Of a DNA stretch of 6,756 nucleotides, positions 1 through 5,051 are shown one piece after another. A model generated the notes under the pieces. The model was not told where the DNA came from. It saw only the letters and a program-made list of their open reading frames with translations, and did not search any database. Position 1 is the stretch's first letter. Every line of letters begins with the position of its first letter. A program made the position numbers and the translations under genes. Origin of the DNA: DSFT01 sp032249175 (GTDB taxonomy: Bacteria > Hydrothermota > Hydrothermia > LBFQ01 > DSFT01); NCBI GenBank assembly GCA_032249175.1, contig JAVVGK010000089.1, positions 1 to 6,756 on the forward strand, in the 5' to 3' direction.

Positions 1-25
1 AATTCAAAATCCTTGATAAATTTAC

Positions 26-36
26 CTTTAAAATTT
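26..36 (+). promoter_or_regulatory. Putative -10 promoter box of the tRNA-Gln unit (CTTTAAAATTT)
   Basis: The 11-mer CTTTAAAATTT ends 6 nt before the mature tRNA 5' end at 43. Its TAAAAT core (29-34) resembles a bacterial -10 box and would place transcription start near 41-42, almost at the mature tRNA end. The same 11-mer lies upstream of pyrC, fabH and the rhodanese gene. No convincing -35 box is seen at the usual spacing (6-11 reads AAAATC). Confidence 0.6.
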
Positions 37-42
37 TGAGCC

Positions 43-114
43 TGCGGGGTCGTCTAATAGGTAGGACGGCAGACTCTGGATCTGCTTGTGGGGGTTCGAG
101 TCCCTCCCCCGCAG
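43..114 (+). tRNA. tRNA-Gln (anticodon CUG)
   Basis: The 72-nt sequence folds into a complete cloverleaf. The 7-bp acceptor stem pairs TGCGGGG (43-49) with CCCCGCA (107-113). The anticodon stem pairs GCAGA (69-73) with TCTGC (81-85) around the loop CTCTGGA, giving anticodon CTG at 76-78. The T arm is 90-94/102-106 with loop TTCGAGT. The U1-A72 first pair and discriminator G73 (position 114) are known glutaminyl-tRNA synthetase identity features, supporting glutamine identity. It decodes CAG, a rare codon choice in such an AT-rich genome, where a UUG isoacceptor should exist elsewhere. The CCA tail is not encoded (GCAG is followed by a T run), so a CCA-adding enzyme is required. A small ORF begins 9 nt after its end, probably on the same transcript. 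Confidence 0.97.
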
Positions 115-123
115 TTTTTATAA

Positions 124-495
124 ATGTTTTTTTTGATATTCCTTCAAATTTTTAACGATAGCATTAGAAGTAATAATCCTCAATATGATAAAATTATCAA
201 TAAAATTTATTTTTCAAATTTGAAAAGTCATAGAATTGATGAAGATAGCTTGGAAAAAATGAAATTGGGAGCAATTGTAAATGGTTATAAGTTTAAAACT
301 TATAAATTTGAAAACATTATAGAAACATTTAAAAGCTCAACATTTGATGGAAAATTAATTATTGAGCAATCAGACCCAAAAGATGTTGAAATTTACGAAT
401 TTTATAAAGATAACAAACTATTGTTTTATGTTGTTAAGGAAATTTACACAGGGTTAAATAAAAGAATTTATATTACTATTTATAAATCACAATAA
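124..495 (+). CDS. Hypothetical small protein with hydrophobic N-terminus, directly after tRNA-Gln
   Basis: A 123-residue ORF that I do not recognise. Residues 1-10 (MFFLIFLQIF) are strongly hydrophobic and could be a short signal peptide or anchor, although the usual positive n-region is absent. The rest is a soluble Lys/Ile/Tyr-rich domain with predicted helices to about residue 70 and beta-like alternation near the C-terminus (ending IYITIYKSQ). The start ATG lies 9 nt after the tRNA 3' end, with no Shine-Dalgarno sequence, so it probably depends on the tRNA promoter, and tRNA 3' processing would leave a near-leaderless mRNA. The last 16 bp overlap the 3' end of the convergent pyrC. Composition matches neighbouring genes, which supports a real gene, but the lack of an RBS and of any recognised homologue keeps confidence moderate. 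An internal start at Met46 would give only the C-terminal part. Confidence 0.6.
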   Translation: MFFLIFLQIFNDSIRSNNPQYDKIINKIYFSNLKSHRIDEDSLEKMKLGAIVNGYKFKTYKFENIIETFKSSTFDGKLIIEQSDPKDVEIYEFYKDNKLLFYVVKEIYTGLNKRIYITIYKSQ

Positions 496-1727
496 GTTAT
501 CTTTCCATCTTTCATCGTTAAAAGAACTTTTCCTTTCAATTTCCAATTCAGAAATGGTGAATTTTTACTTTTAGATAAAATTAAATCTTCGCTAAACATC
601 CATTCTTTATTCTCATCAAATAAAACTAAATTTGCCTTATAACCTTCTTTAATTTCACCCACATTTTTTAAATTTAGAAATTTTATAGGAAATTTCACGA
701 ATTTTTCAATTAAAAATTCAATATCCAAATTTCGCTTTTTTGCTTCCATATATACAACACTAAAAGCAGTTTGAAGACCTATAACACCTCTTTCTCCTTC
801 TATTAAATCAAGCTTACTCTCAAACTCATGTGGAGCATGATCGGTAGCTATGGCATCAATCGTTCCATCAATTAAACCTTCCCATAAAGCTTCAATATCC
901 TCTTTACTTCTTAAAGGAGGATACATTTTAAAATTAGGTGAATAATCATTTTCTTTGATATATGAATAATCTAAGGTAAGATGGTGTGGAGTTGTATCAG
1001 CTGTTATTCTTGCTCCAAGTTTTTTAAAGTATCTTATTATATTGACTGAAAGTTTTGAACTAACATGGGCAAAATGAATCCATCCACCTGTTTCAAGAGC
1101 TAATAAACAATCTCTTGCTATTATACTTGCTTCTGAACTTTCAGGGATACCAATTAAGCCACTTTTCAATGTTTCAAATCCCCAACCTACTGAATAATTT
1201 AAGGATAAATTACTATCTTCTGCATGTTGAACAATTGGTAAATTGAACATTTTAAGATAAATTAAAGCATTTCTTAAAACACTTGTATTTAGAATACAAT
1301 TTCCATCATCTGAAAATCCAACTGCTCCCGCTTTGAATAATAAATAATATTCTGCCATTTCTTTACCTTCTCTTTTCTTAGTCGCACAAGCAACGGGGAA
1401 TATATCAATAAGTCCAATTTCCCTTGCTTTATCAATTTGATACTTTACAAGTTGGGGATTATCAATTGGAGGATTTGTATTTGGCATAGTACAAACTGCC
1501 CAATAACCACCAAAACTGGCTGACTTACTTCCACTTTCTATATCTTCCTTATATTCAAATCCAGGATCTCTAAAATGAGAGTGAAGATCAATAAAAGCAG
1601 GTAAAACTTTAAGACCATCTGCATTTATCTCTTTATCAACTTTGCTTTCAATTTTTCCAATTTCTTTAATAATTCCTTCCTCTATTAAAATATCGCCTTT
1701 ATCTGTCCCTTTTATTAGGATTTTCAC
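480..1727 (-). CDS. pyrC: Dihydroorotase, class I
   Basis: Cytoplasmic zinc amidohydrolase that interconverts N-carbamoyl-aspartate and dihydroorotate, the third step of de novo pyrimidine synthesis. At 415 residues it matches the usual class I length. Landmarks in order: DLHSHFRDPG with metal ligands His49 and His51 and substrate-binding Arg53; MPNTNP (81-86); GFSDDG (137-142), the aspartate-bearing motif that class I enzymes have in place of the carboxylated lysine of class II; His168 in VQHAED; His221 in FAHVSS; TPHHLTL (246-252); and catalytic Asp296 in ATDHAPH. All key residues are present, so it should be active. The start is GTG at 1727; an in-frame TAA two codons upstream rules out extension. 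There is no Shine-Dalgarno sequence, but a CTTTAAAATTT box lies 15 nt upstream. It stands alone, convergent with and overlapping the small plus-strand ORF by 16 bp, without other pyr genes nearby. Confidence 0.96.
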   Translation of the reverse strand: MKILIKGTDKGDILIEEGIIKEIGKIESKVDKEINADGLKVLPAFIDLHSHFRDPGFEYKEDIESGSKSASFGGYWAVCTMPNTNPPIDNPQLVKYQIDKAREIGLIDIFPVACATKKREGKEMAEYYLLFKAGAVGFSDDGNCILNTSVLRNALIYLKMFNLPIVQHAEDSNLSLNYSVGWGFETLKSGLIGIPESSEASIIARDCLLALETGGWIHFAHVSSKLSVNIIRYFKKLGARITADTTPHHLTLDYSYIKENDYSPNFKMYPPLRSKEDIEALWEGLIDGTIDAIATDHAPHEFESKLDLIEGERGVIGLQTAFSVVYMEAKKRNLDIEFLIEKFVKFPIKFLNLKNVGEIKEGYKANLVLFDENKEWMFSEDLILSKSKNSPFLNWKLKGKVLLTMKDGKITYCDL

Positions 1728-1742
1728 GTTTTAGATGTTTAG

Positions 1743-1753
1743 AAATTTTAAAG
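1743..1753 (-). promoter_or_regulatory. Putative -10 promoter box of pyrC (CTTTAAAATTT)
   Basis: On the minus strand CTTTAAAATTT ends 15 nt before the GTG start, so transcription would start around 1738 with a leader of about 10 nt. It directly abuts the GC-rich hairpin at 1753-1773, which occupies the -35/spacer region; the hexamer at the -35 distance (ACCCCG) is not consensus. Confidence 0.5.
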
Positions 1754-1773
1754 CCCCGCCGTAAAGGCGGGGT
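1753..1773. repeat. GC-rich inverted repeat upstream of pyrC
   Basis: CCCCGCC (1754-1760) pairs perfectly with GGCGGGG (1766-1772) around a GTAAA loop; read on the plus strand a G-U pair (1753/1773) extends the stem. It stands out sharply from the AT-rich surroundings. It overlaps the expected -35 region of pyrC, so it could be an operator. It could also be a dispersed palindrome: the core GCC-loop-GGC followed by AAATAATTT recalls the hairpins at 4944-4960 and 6702-6714. It is not a good terminator: the T run comes 7 nt later and no plus-strand gene precedes it. Confidence 0.6.
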
Positions 1774-1840
1774 AAATAATTTTTCCGATTGGTTTTGAGA
1801 ATAAATTTTAAATAATTAACTTTAAGGTTGAAATATCTAA

Positions 1841-2051
1841 ATCACTATTTTTATAACTAATTTTGAAAAGCTTAAAAAACCTCTTGATTATATAGGAATT
1901 CCAAAAGGTATGGAAGGTGATTTTGCTATTGCTATACATAAGAAAAGTTCATTTTAAGTCAAATAAAATTTATCTATCACCACTAAATTTAGAAGATATT
2001 CAAAAAATTGAAGGACTAATCATATATATTCTTATGAGATTAAAATTTTAA
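1841..2051 (+). pseudogene. Possible frameshifted gene remnant
   Basis: This 304-nt interval between pyrC and the 367-aa gene has no intact gene, but two plus-strand frames read like protein. Frame one is open from 1841 to a TAA at 1955 and includes LKKPLDYIGIPKGMEGDF. Frame two runs in the +1 frame to a TAA at 2049 and includes KIYLSPLNLEDIQKIEGL. Removing one T from the TTTT run at 1951-1954 would join them as HKKSSF-KSNKIYLSPLN, a natural-looking continuation. No ATG start is visible upstream, where all frames are closed, so the N-terminus is missing too. The last 20 bp overlap the 3' end of the convergent minus-strand gene. I do not recognise the family. A degraded gene is the simplest reading; sequencing error or chance are alternatives. 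Confidence 0.4.
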
Positions 2052-3135
2052 CATCTAAAAAGTAAAAGTTATTTTCACTATCTTTAAACTTAATTCTTAC
2101 GAAAATTGGTTTATTTTTGGGAATTTTCTTTAAAAACTTGTATTCAAAGGGAATTTGAGTGTTTTGACTTATAGGATAATTTCCAGAGATATTGAATTTT
2201 ACCTCTTGTGGAGCTTCAACATTTTCAACTATTAAATTTATAGGTTTATTTGAAACATTTTCAAGTTTAATGAAACCTTTTTTGTTTTTAACTTCAAACC
2301 CTAAAAACCTAATAGGAACTTCAAAAGATATTGAATCAACTATATTTGATGTAATTGTTTTTGAGCCTAAAACCGCCTTGTATTCTCCCTCAATTTTTGC
2401 TCTATATGTTCCTGCTTCACTTAAAAGAAGAACAACACATGCATAATCTCCATAATTTCTTAAACTTACATTTATCGTTGTTCCTTTTGGATCAAGTAGA
2501 TTTATCGTATAATTTTCAGAGATTGTTTTTGGTAATTTATTATATATTTGAATACAAATATAACCTGGTTGATTTGAAAATCCATAATTTTTAGCATAAA
2601 ATTTATATATTGGTTTATAAACGACATTTAATGGTCTGTAAATTCTAATTTCAAGAAGTTGCTTTGGATGATTTATTACAAGAGCTAATTTATAATTTCC
2701 CACTTCATCAATAGGTTCTAAATTTCTACCAAGTATATGGATATTGTATGGGTCTTGTTGTAATAAAAATGCTTCACTTTCACCCTGTTCAGAAATAATA
2801 TAAACCCTTGGAGCTTCAAACTCACTTATAGGAAATCCAAGAAAATCAAATGATGTCATTAATGTTTCTCCTACTGATATTTCTAAGCTTTTAGGATTTA
2901 TAAACTTTGGAAGTGGAATAATTTTTTCCTTTTTGGTCTTTTTATCATATATTAAAATATCAAGATTACTTAAATCATTGAGTGTAGTATCAATTCTATA
3001 ATAGACATTCCTATCAATTTTAGCTTTTGATATTCCTGTTGGCGTTCTTAGATAGACTTCCTTATTCTTGTCAAAAGAAGATATGACCTGAACATTATAA
3101 AAAATTTCAGCTTGTGATAAAATTATCATTATCAT
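2032..3135 (-). CDS. Probable exported beta-rich (Ig-like) protein of unknown function
   Basis: A 367-residue protein I cannot name. The N-terminus MIMIILSQA-E looks like a very short signal peptide with a possible signal peptidase I site after Ala9; the hydrophobic stretch is unusually short and there is no basic n-region, so export is inferred. The body is almost entirely alternating beta-strand pattern. Segments such as GNYKLALVINHP (146-157), an Ig-like block around 190-260 containing AGTYRAKIEGEYKA, and a last segment near 281-367 (LENVSNKPINLIVENV) suggest two or three tandem beta-sandwich domains; no catalytic motif is seen. The start is well supported: ATG overlaps the previous stop (ATGA, 4 nt) and is preceded by AGGAGGG with a 6-nt gap. 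As last gene of the fabH-lptC operon it may act in the periplasm or at the cell surface. Confidence 0.8.
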   Translation of the reverse strand: MIMIILSQAEIFYNVQVISSFDKNKEVYLRTPTGISKAKIDRNVYYRIDTTLNDLSNLDILIYDKKTKKEKIIPLPKFINPKSLEISVGETLMTSFDFLGFPISEFEAPRVYIISEQGESEAFLLQQDPYNIHILGRNLEPIDEVGNYKLALVINHPKQLLEIRIYRPLNVVYKPIYKFYAKNYGFSNQPGYICIQIYNKLPKTISENYTINLLDPKGTTINVSLRNYGDYACVVLLLSEAGTYRAKIEGEYKAVLGSKTITSNIVDSISFEVPIRFLGFEVKNKKGFIKLENVSNKPINLIVENVEAPQEVKFNISGNYPISQNTQIPFEYKFLKKIPKNKPIFVRIKFKDSENNFYFLDVKILIS

Positions 3136-3398
3136 CTTATACCCTCCTTTTCTTCTATAAGTTTTATAAGTTTTTCTATGTTTTCTCTATGGCTTAAAAT
3201 CTCAACAAACTTATCATAAGTGCTTGGATTAAAATATACAGATATAAAAGGTCTTAAAAATATAAGAAATTGTGAGGAAAAAAATGATATTGGCTTTGAG
3301 CTTTCTAAAAGAAAAATTGCTATATCCGATAGTTTCATTTTTACAATATATTCTGCTAAATTATTTAGTAAGGTTTCCCTCTCCCTTTCCTCTAACAT
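3132..3398 (-). CDS. Small protein of unknown function, third gene of the fabH operon
   Basis: An 88-residue protein. It has a charged N-terminus (MLEERERETL), an amphipathic helix to about residue 24, a hydrophobic and aromatic segment at about 25-56 (including PISFFSSQFLIFLRPF and a second Pro-Phe stretch), then a charged C-terminal helix (SHRENIEKLIKLIEEKEG). The middle could be membrane-associated or a buried helical core; no named domain is recognised. The start at 3398 lies inside the end of the lptC-like gene (38-nt overlap, different frame) and has AAGGA 9 nt upstream, supporting it over Met21. Its stop overlaps the next start by 4 nt (ATGA). This packing makes it a real, translationally coupled gene, and its neighbours suggest an envelope-related role, which remains inference. 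Confidence 0.78.
   Translation of the reverse strand: MLEERERETLLNNLAEYIVKMKLSDIAIFLLESSKPISFFSSQFLIFLRPFISVYFNPSTYDKFVEILSHRENIEKLIKLIEEKEGIR
3142..3148 (-). promoter_or_regulatory. Strong Shine-Dalgarno site of the 367-aa gene
   Basis: On the minus strand this reads AGGAGGG, 6 nt before the ATG at 3135. It is the best ribosome binding site in the window and fixes the start of the 367-aa protein. It contrasts with the operon-leading genes, which have none. Confidence 0.85.
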
Positions 3399-3873
3399 TT
3401 TTGAAAATCCTTATATGTTTAAACTCATCATCACTTTCAAAGCCTATACCCCAAAGCTCTCTTCTATTTTTAGCATCATATATATAAACACTATCATCTG
3501 TATAAATTTTTCTTGTAAAGTCATTCCAATATAATCTATTAGTTTTTAGAAATGAGCTATCTTTTGATTTAAAGATAACACTTTTATAAGCTTTCATATT
3601 TCTGCTATTTTTTTCCATAACGCCAGAATCTCCAATTAAAATGCCACTAAATTCATTATTATTATAAAATGTCAAATGAAATTTAAGAACAATATAATAA
3701 TTATTTATTTCAATTATACTATCTGCTAAAATTTCCCAATTTTTTTTATCAAATTCATATTCAACAATTTTACCATTACTGATTTTTTGAATAAAATTCG
3801 GAATTTGATAATTTTTTGTTTCTTCAATTTTTTTTGAGCAAGAAAATAAAAAAATAAACATAAGAATTCTCAT
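3361..3873 (-). CDS. lptC: LptC-like LPS export lipoprotein
   Basis: A 170-residue probable lipoprotein. Residues 1-11 are a short hydrophobic signal and LFSC (9-12) is a plausible lipobox, making Cys12 the lipidated residue. Residues about 40-165 follow the LptC/OstA beta-jellyroll pattern: a strand near WEILADS (46-52), NSRNMKAYKSVIFKSKD (89-105), the LKTNRLYWND turn (109-118), IYTDDSVYIYD (123-133) and the WGIGFESDDEFKHIRI stretch (141-156). In the family, LptC docks on the LptBFG transporter and passes lipopolysaccharide across the periplasm to LptA. A lipoprotein anchor rather than a transmembrane helix is known in several non-proteobacterial diderms. The start ATG overlaps the fabH stop by one base (TGATG), implying coupling; no good Shine-Dalgarno sequence is seen. 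No lptA, lptB or kds gene is adjacent. The assignment rests on pattern, so an LptA/LptC-like relative is possible. Confidence 0.78.
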   Translation of the reverse strand: MRILMFIFLFSCSKKIEETKNYQIPNFIQKISNGKIVEYEFDKKNWEILADSIIEINNYYIVLKFHLTFYNNNEFSGILIGDSGVMEKNSRNMKAYKSVIFKSKDSSFLKTNRLYWNDFTRKIYTDDSVYIYDAKNRRELWGIGFESDDEFKHIRIFKNVRGKGEGNLTK

Positions 3874-4847
3874 CAGTACTTAAAAATCATTGCTCCCCAT
3901 GTAAAACCTGCTCCAAATGAAACAATTAAGACATTTTGCCCTCTCTTTAACAATCCATTATCCAATAATTCATCAATTGCTATACCAATTGAAGCAACGG
4001 AAGTATTTCCATATTTATGTATATTTATATAAACCCTTTCTTTTGGAACATTTAATTTTTCAGCAGTAGCCTCTATAATTCTTATATTTGCTTGATGAGG
4101 AATTAGCCAATCTATATCATCTGAACTTAATTTCGATTTTTCCAAAACCTTTAAGCAGGCATCAGCCATATAACTAACAGCATATCTGAAAACTTCTCTC
4201 CCTTGCATTCTAACACCATGACTTTTACTTTTTAATGTATATATGCTTGCAGGTTCTTTACTACCACAAGAAGGAAATTTTAATAAATCTCCAAGAGAGC
4301 CATCTCCTCCTAAGTAGCTTGAAATAATTCCAGGCTCATTACTTCTTGATAAAATAAATGCACTTGCACCATCACCAAATAAAACACAAGTTGTTCTATC
4401 TGTCCAGTCCATATATCTACTTAATGTTTCAGAACTAACTACAAGGATAGTATTGTAAATTTTAGATTCAATTAATCCTCTTGCCATTTCAAGAGCATAA
4501 ATAATTCCAGGACAGCCAGCTTCTAAATCAAAGCAAGGAACTTTTATATTTAATAAGCTCGCTATTAGACATCCTGTTGCTGGAAATGGCATATCAGGCG
4601 TGTTTGTTGCACATATTATAAATTCAATATCTTTTGGCTCTAAATTTGCTCTTTTTAGCGCTTTTAAAGTTGCTTTATAGCCCATTATTGATGATGTTTC
4701 ATCCTTACTTGCTATTCTCCTTTCTTTTATCCCACTTCTCTCAGTTATCCATTCATCACTCGTTTCAACTATTCTTTCTAAATCGTAGTTCGTTAAAATT
4801 GATTTTGGTGTATAAGAGCCAACTGAAATAATTTTCGCATAAGTCAT
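3873..4847 (-). CDS. fabH: 3-oxoacyl-ACP synthase III (FabH)
   Basis: Cytoplasmic condensing enzyme that starts type II fatty-acid synthesis by joining acetyl-CoA (or a branched starter) with malonyl-ACP. The 324-residue length is typical. The complete Cys-His-Asn triad is visible: Cys112 in EAGCPG, His251 in IPHQAN, and Asn281 in YGNTSVAS. Other family hallmarks are TSDEWITERSGIKERR (29-44), ATNTPDMPFPATGC (80-93), LFGDGASA (156-163) and the C-terminal SFGAGFTWGAM. The nucleophile context is EAGCPG rather than the commoner AACAG or AACSG, which is tolerated in the thiolase fold but may bear on starter-unit choice. ATG at 4847 is preceded by an in-frame TAA in the promoter box, so no upstream start exists. 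There is no Shine-Dalgarno sequence. First gene of the operon with the lptC-like gene (1-nt overlap) and two unknown genes. Confidence 0.97.
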   Translation of the reverse strand: MTYAKIISVGSYTPKSILTNYDLERIVETSDEWITERSGIKERRIASKDETSSIMGYKATLKALKRANLEPKDIEFIICATNTPDMPFPATGCLIASLLNIKVPCFDLEAGCPGIIYALEMARGLIESKIYNTILVVSSETLSRYMDWTDRTTCVLFGDGASAFILSRSNEPGIISSYLGGDGSLGDLLKFPSCGSKEPASIYTLKSKSHGVRMQGREVFRYAVSYMADACLKVLEKSKLSSDDIDWLIPHQANIRIIEATAEKLNVPKERVYINIHKYGNTSVASIGIAIDELLDNGLLKRGQNVLIVSFGAGFTWGAMIFKY

Positions 4848-4851
4848 TTTA

Positions 4852-4862
4852 AAATTTTAAAG
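4852..4862 (-). promoter_or_regulatory. Putative -10 promoter box of the fabH operon (CTTTAAAATTT)
   Basis: On the minus strand CTTTAAAATTT ends only 4 nt before the fabH ATG. With the usual 6-7 nt from -10 box to start point, transcription would begin on or next to the A of the ATG, giving a leaderless mRNA. No Shine-Dalgarno sequence could fit in the remaining space. Confidence 0.6.
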
Positions 4863-4943
4863 TTAAAGAGAAAAGTCTATAAATAATTTCGCTTTTGAAT
4901 AGTGTTAAGTAAATCAACGCTCCCTGCCGAAAAATGGGTATTT

Positions 4944-4960
4944 ATAAGCGGAAGGCTTAT
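4944..4960. repeat. Small hairpin in repeat copy A
   Basis: ATAAGC (4944-4949) pairs with GCTTAT (4955-4960) around GGAAG. The counterpart in copy B is AAGCC-GAA-GGCTT at 6702-6714. The stem is short and has no following T run, so it is not a typical terminator. Confidence 0.5.
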
Positions 4961-4988
4961 TTTAGGATAAGGAAAATATAGAAAAATA

Positions 4989-5006
4989 AATAATTTCAGA
5001 ATTATT
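4989..5006. repeat. TCAG-loop hairpin in repeat copy A
   Basis: AATAATT (4989-4995), loop TCAG, AATTATT (5000-5006): a perfect 7-bp stem. The equivalent at 6582-6599 keeps the loop and all pairing but replaces an A-T pair by G-C. It lies about 45 bp upstream of the rhodanese start, just upstream of its putative promoter box. Confidence 0.6.
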
Positions 5007-5034
5007 GTACAAGGAAAATATGAAAATTTTGAGG

Positions 5035-5045
5035 CTTTAAAATTT
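5035..5045 (+). promoter_or_regulatory. Putative -10 promoter box of the rhodanese operon (CTTTAAAATTT)
   Basis: CTTTAAAATTT ends 6 nt before the ATG at 5052; the TAAAAT core (5038-5043) would start transcription near 5050-5051. The only purine-rich stretch, GAGG at 5031-5034, is 17 nt from the ATG, too far for a Shine-Dalgarno role and upstream of the predicted start point. Confidence 0.6.
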
Positions 5046-5051
5046 ATAACT

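Larger units (their letters stand above)
4880..5018 (+). repeat. Intergenic degenerate repeat, copy A
   Basis: The region between fabH and the rhodanese gene has no complete gene but shares blocks, in the same order, with 6564-6756. These are AGTGTTAAGTAA (4901-4912) against GGTGTTAGGTAA (6636-6647); AAGCGGAAGGCTT (4946-4958) against AAGCCGAAGGCTT (6702-6714); and the 23-nt block 4973-4995, identical to 6734-6756 except one base. The block AAATAATTTC occurs at both ends (4881 and 4988), so A looks like one unit flanked by the edges of two. Read in frame, 4971-5018 gives GKYRKINNFRIIVQGK, resembling GKIKKLNSFRTIREGI in copy B. Function unknown. Confidence 0.65.

Noticed and set aside
13..34. 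Classical sigma-70 promoter using TTGATA (13-18) as -35 for the tRNA
   Set aside because: The spacing to TAAAAT at 29-34 is only 10 nt, too short for a standard promoter.
26..36. Archaeal TATA box reading of the CTTTAAAATTT motif
   Set aside because: It lies about 12 nt from the tRNA 5' end rather than the 25-30 nt of an archaeal TATA element, and the gene content is bacterial.
1753..1784. Rho-independent terminator at the GC-rich hairpin
   Set aside because: The T run is separated from the stem by 7 nt, no plus-strand gene ends upstream, and on the minus strand the stem is followed by the pyrC promoter box.
2192..2594. Plus-strand open frames inside the 367-aa gene
   Set aside because: They are antisense shadows of a well-supported gene with a strong Shine-Dalgarno site and operon context.
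3220..3534. Plus-strand open frames across the 88-aa and lptC-like genes
   Set aside because: Antisense to two overlapping operon genes, no upstream signals, and translations look like random AT-rich reading.
4634..4831. Plus-strand open frame within fabH
   Set aside because: Leu/Phe/Ser-rich antisense shadow of the conserved FabH N-terminus.
4971..5051. N-terminal extension of the rhodanese protein through the open frame in repeat A
   Set aside because: There is no start codon in the 27 extra codons, the sequence belongs to the repeat, and MPLVSTDWVL is a normal family N-terminus.
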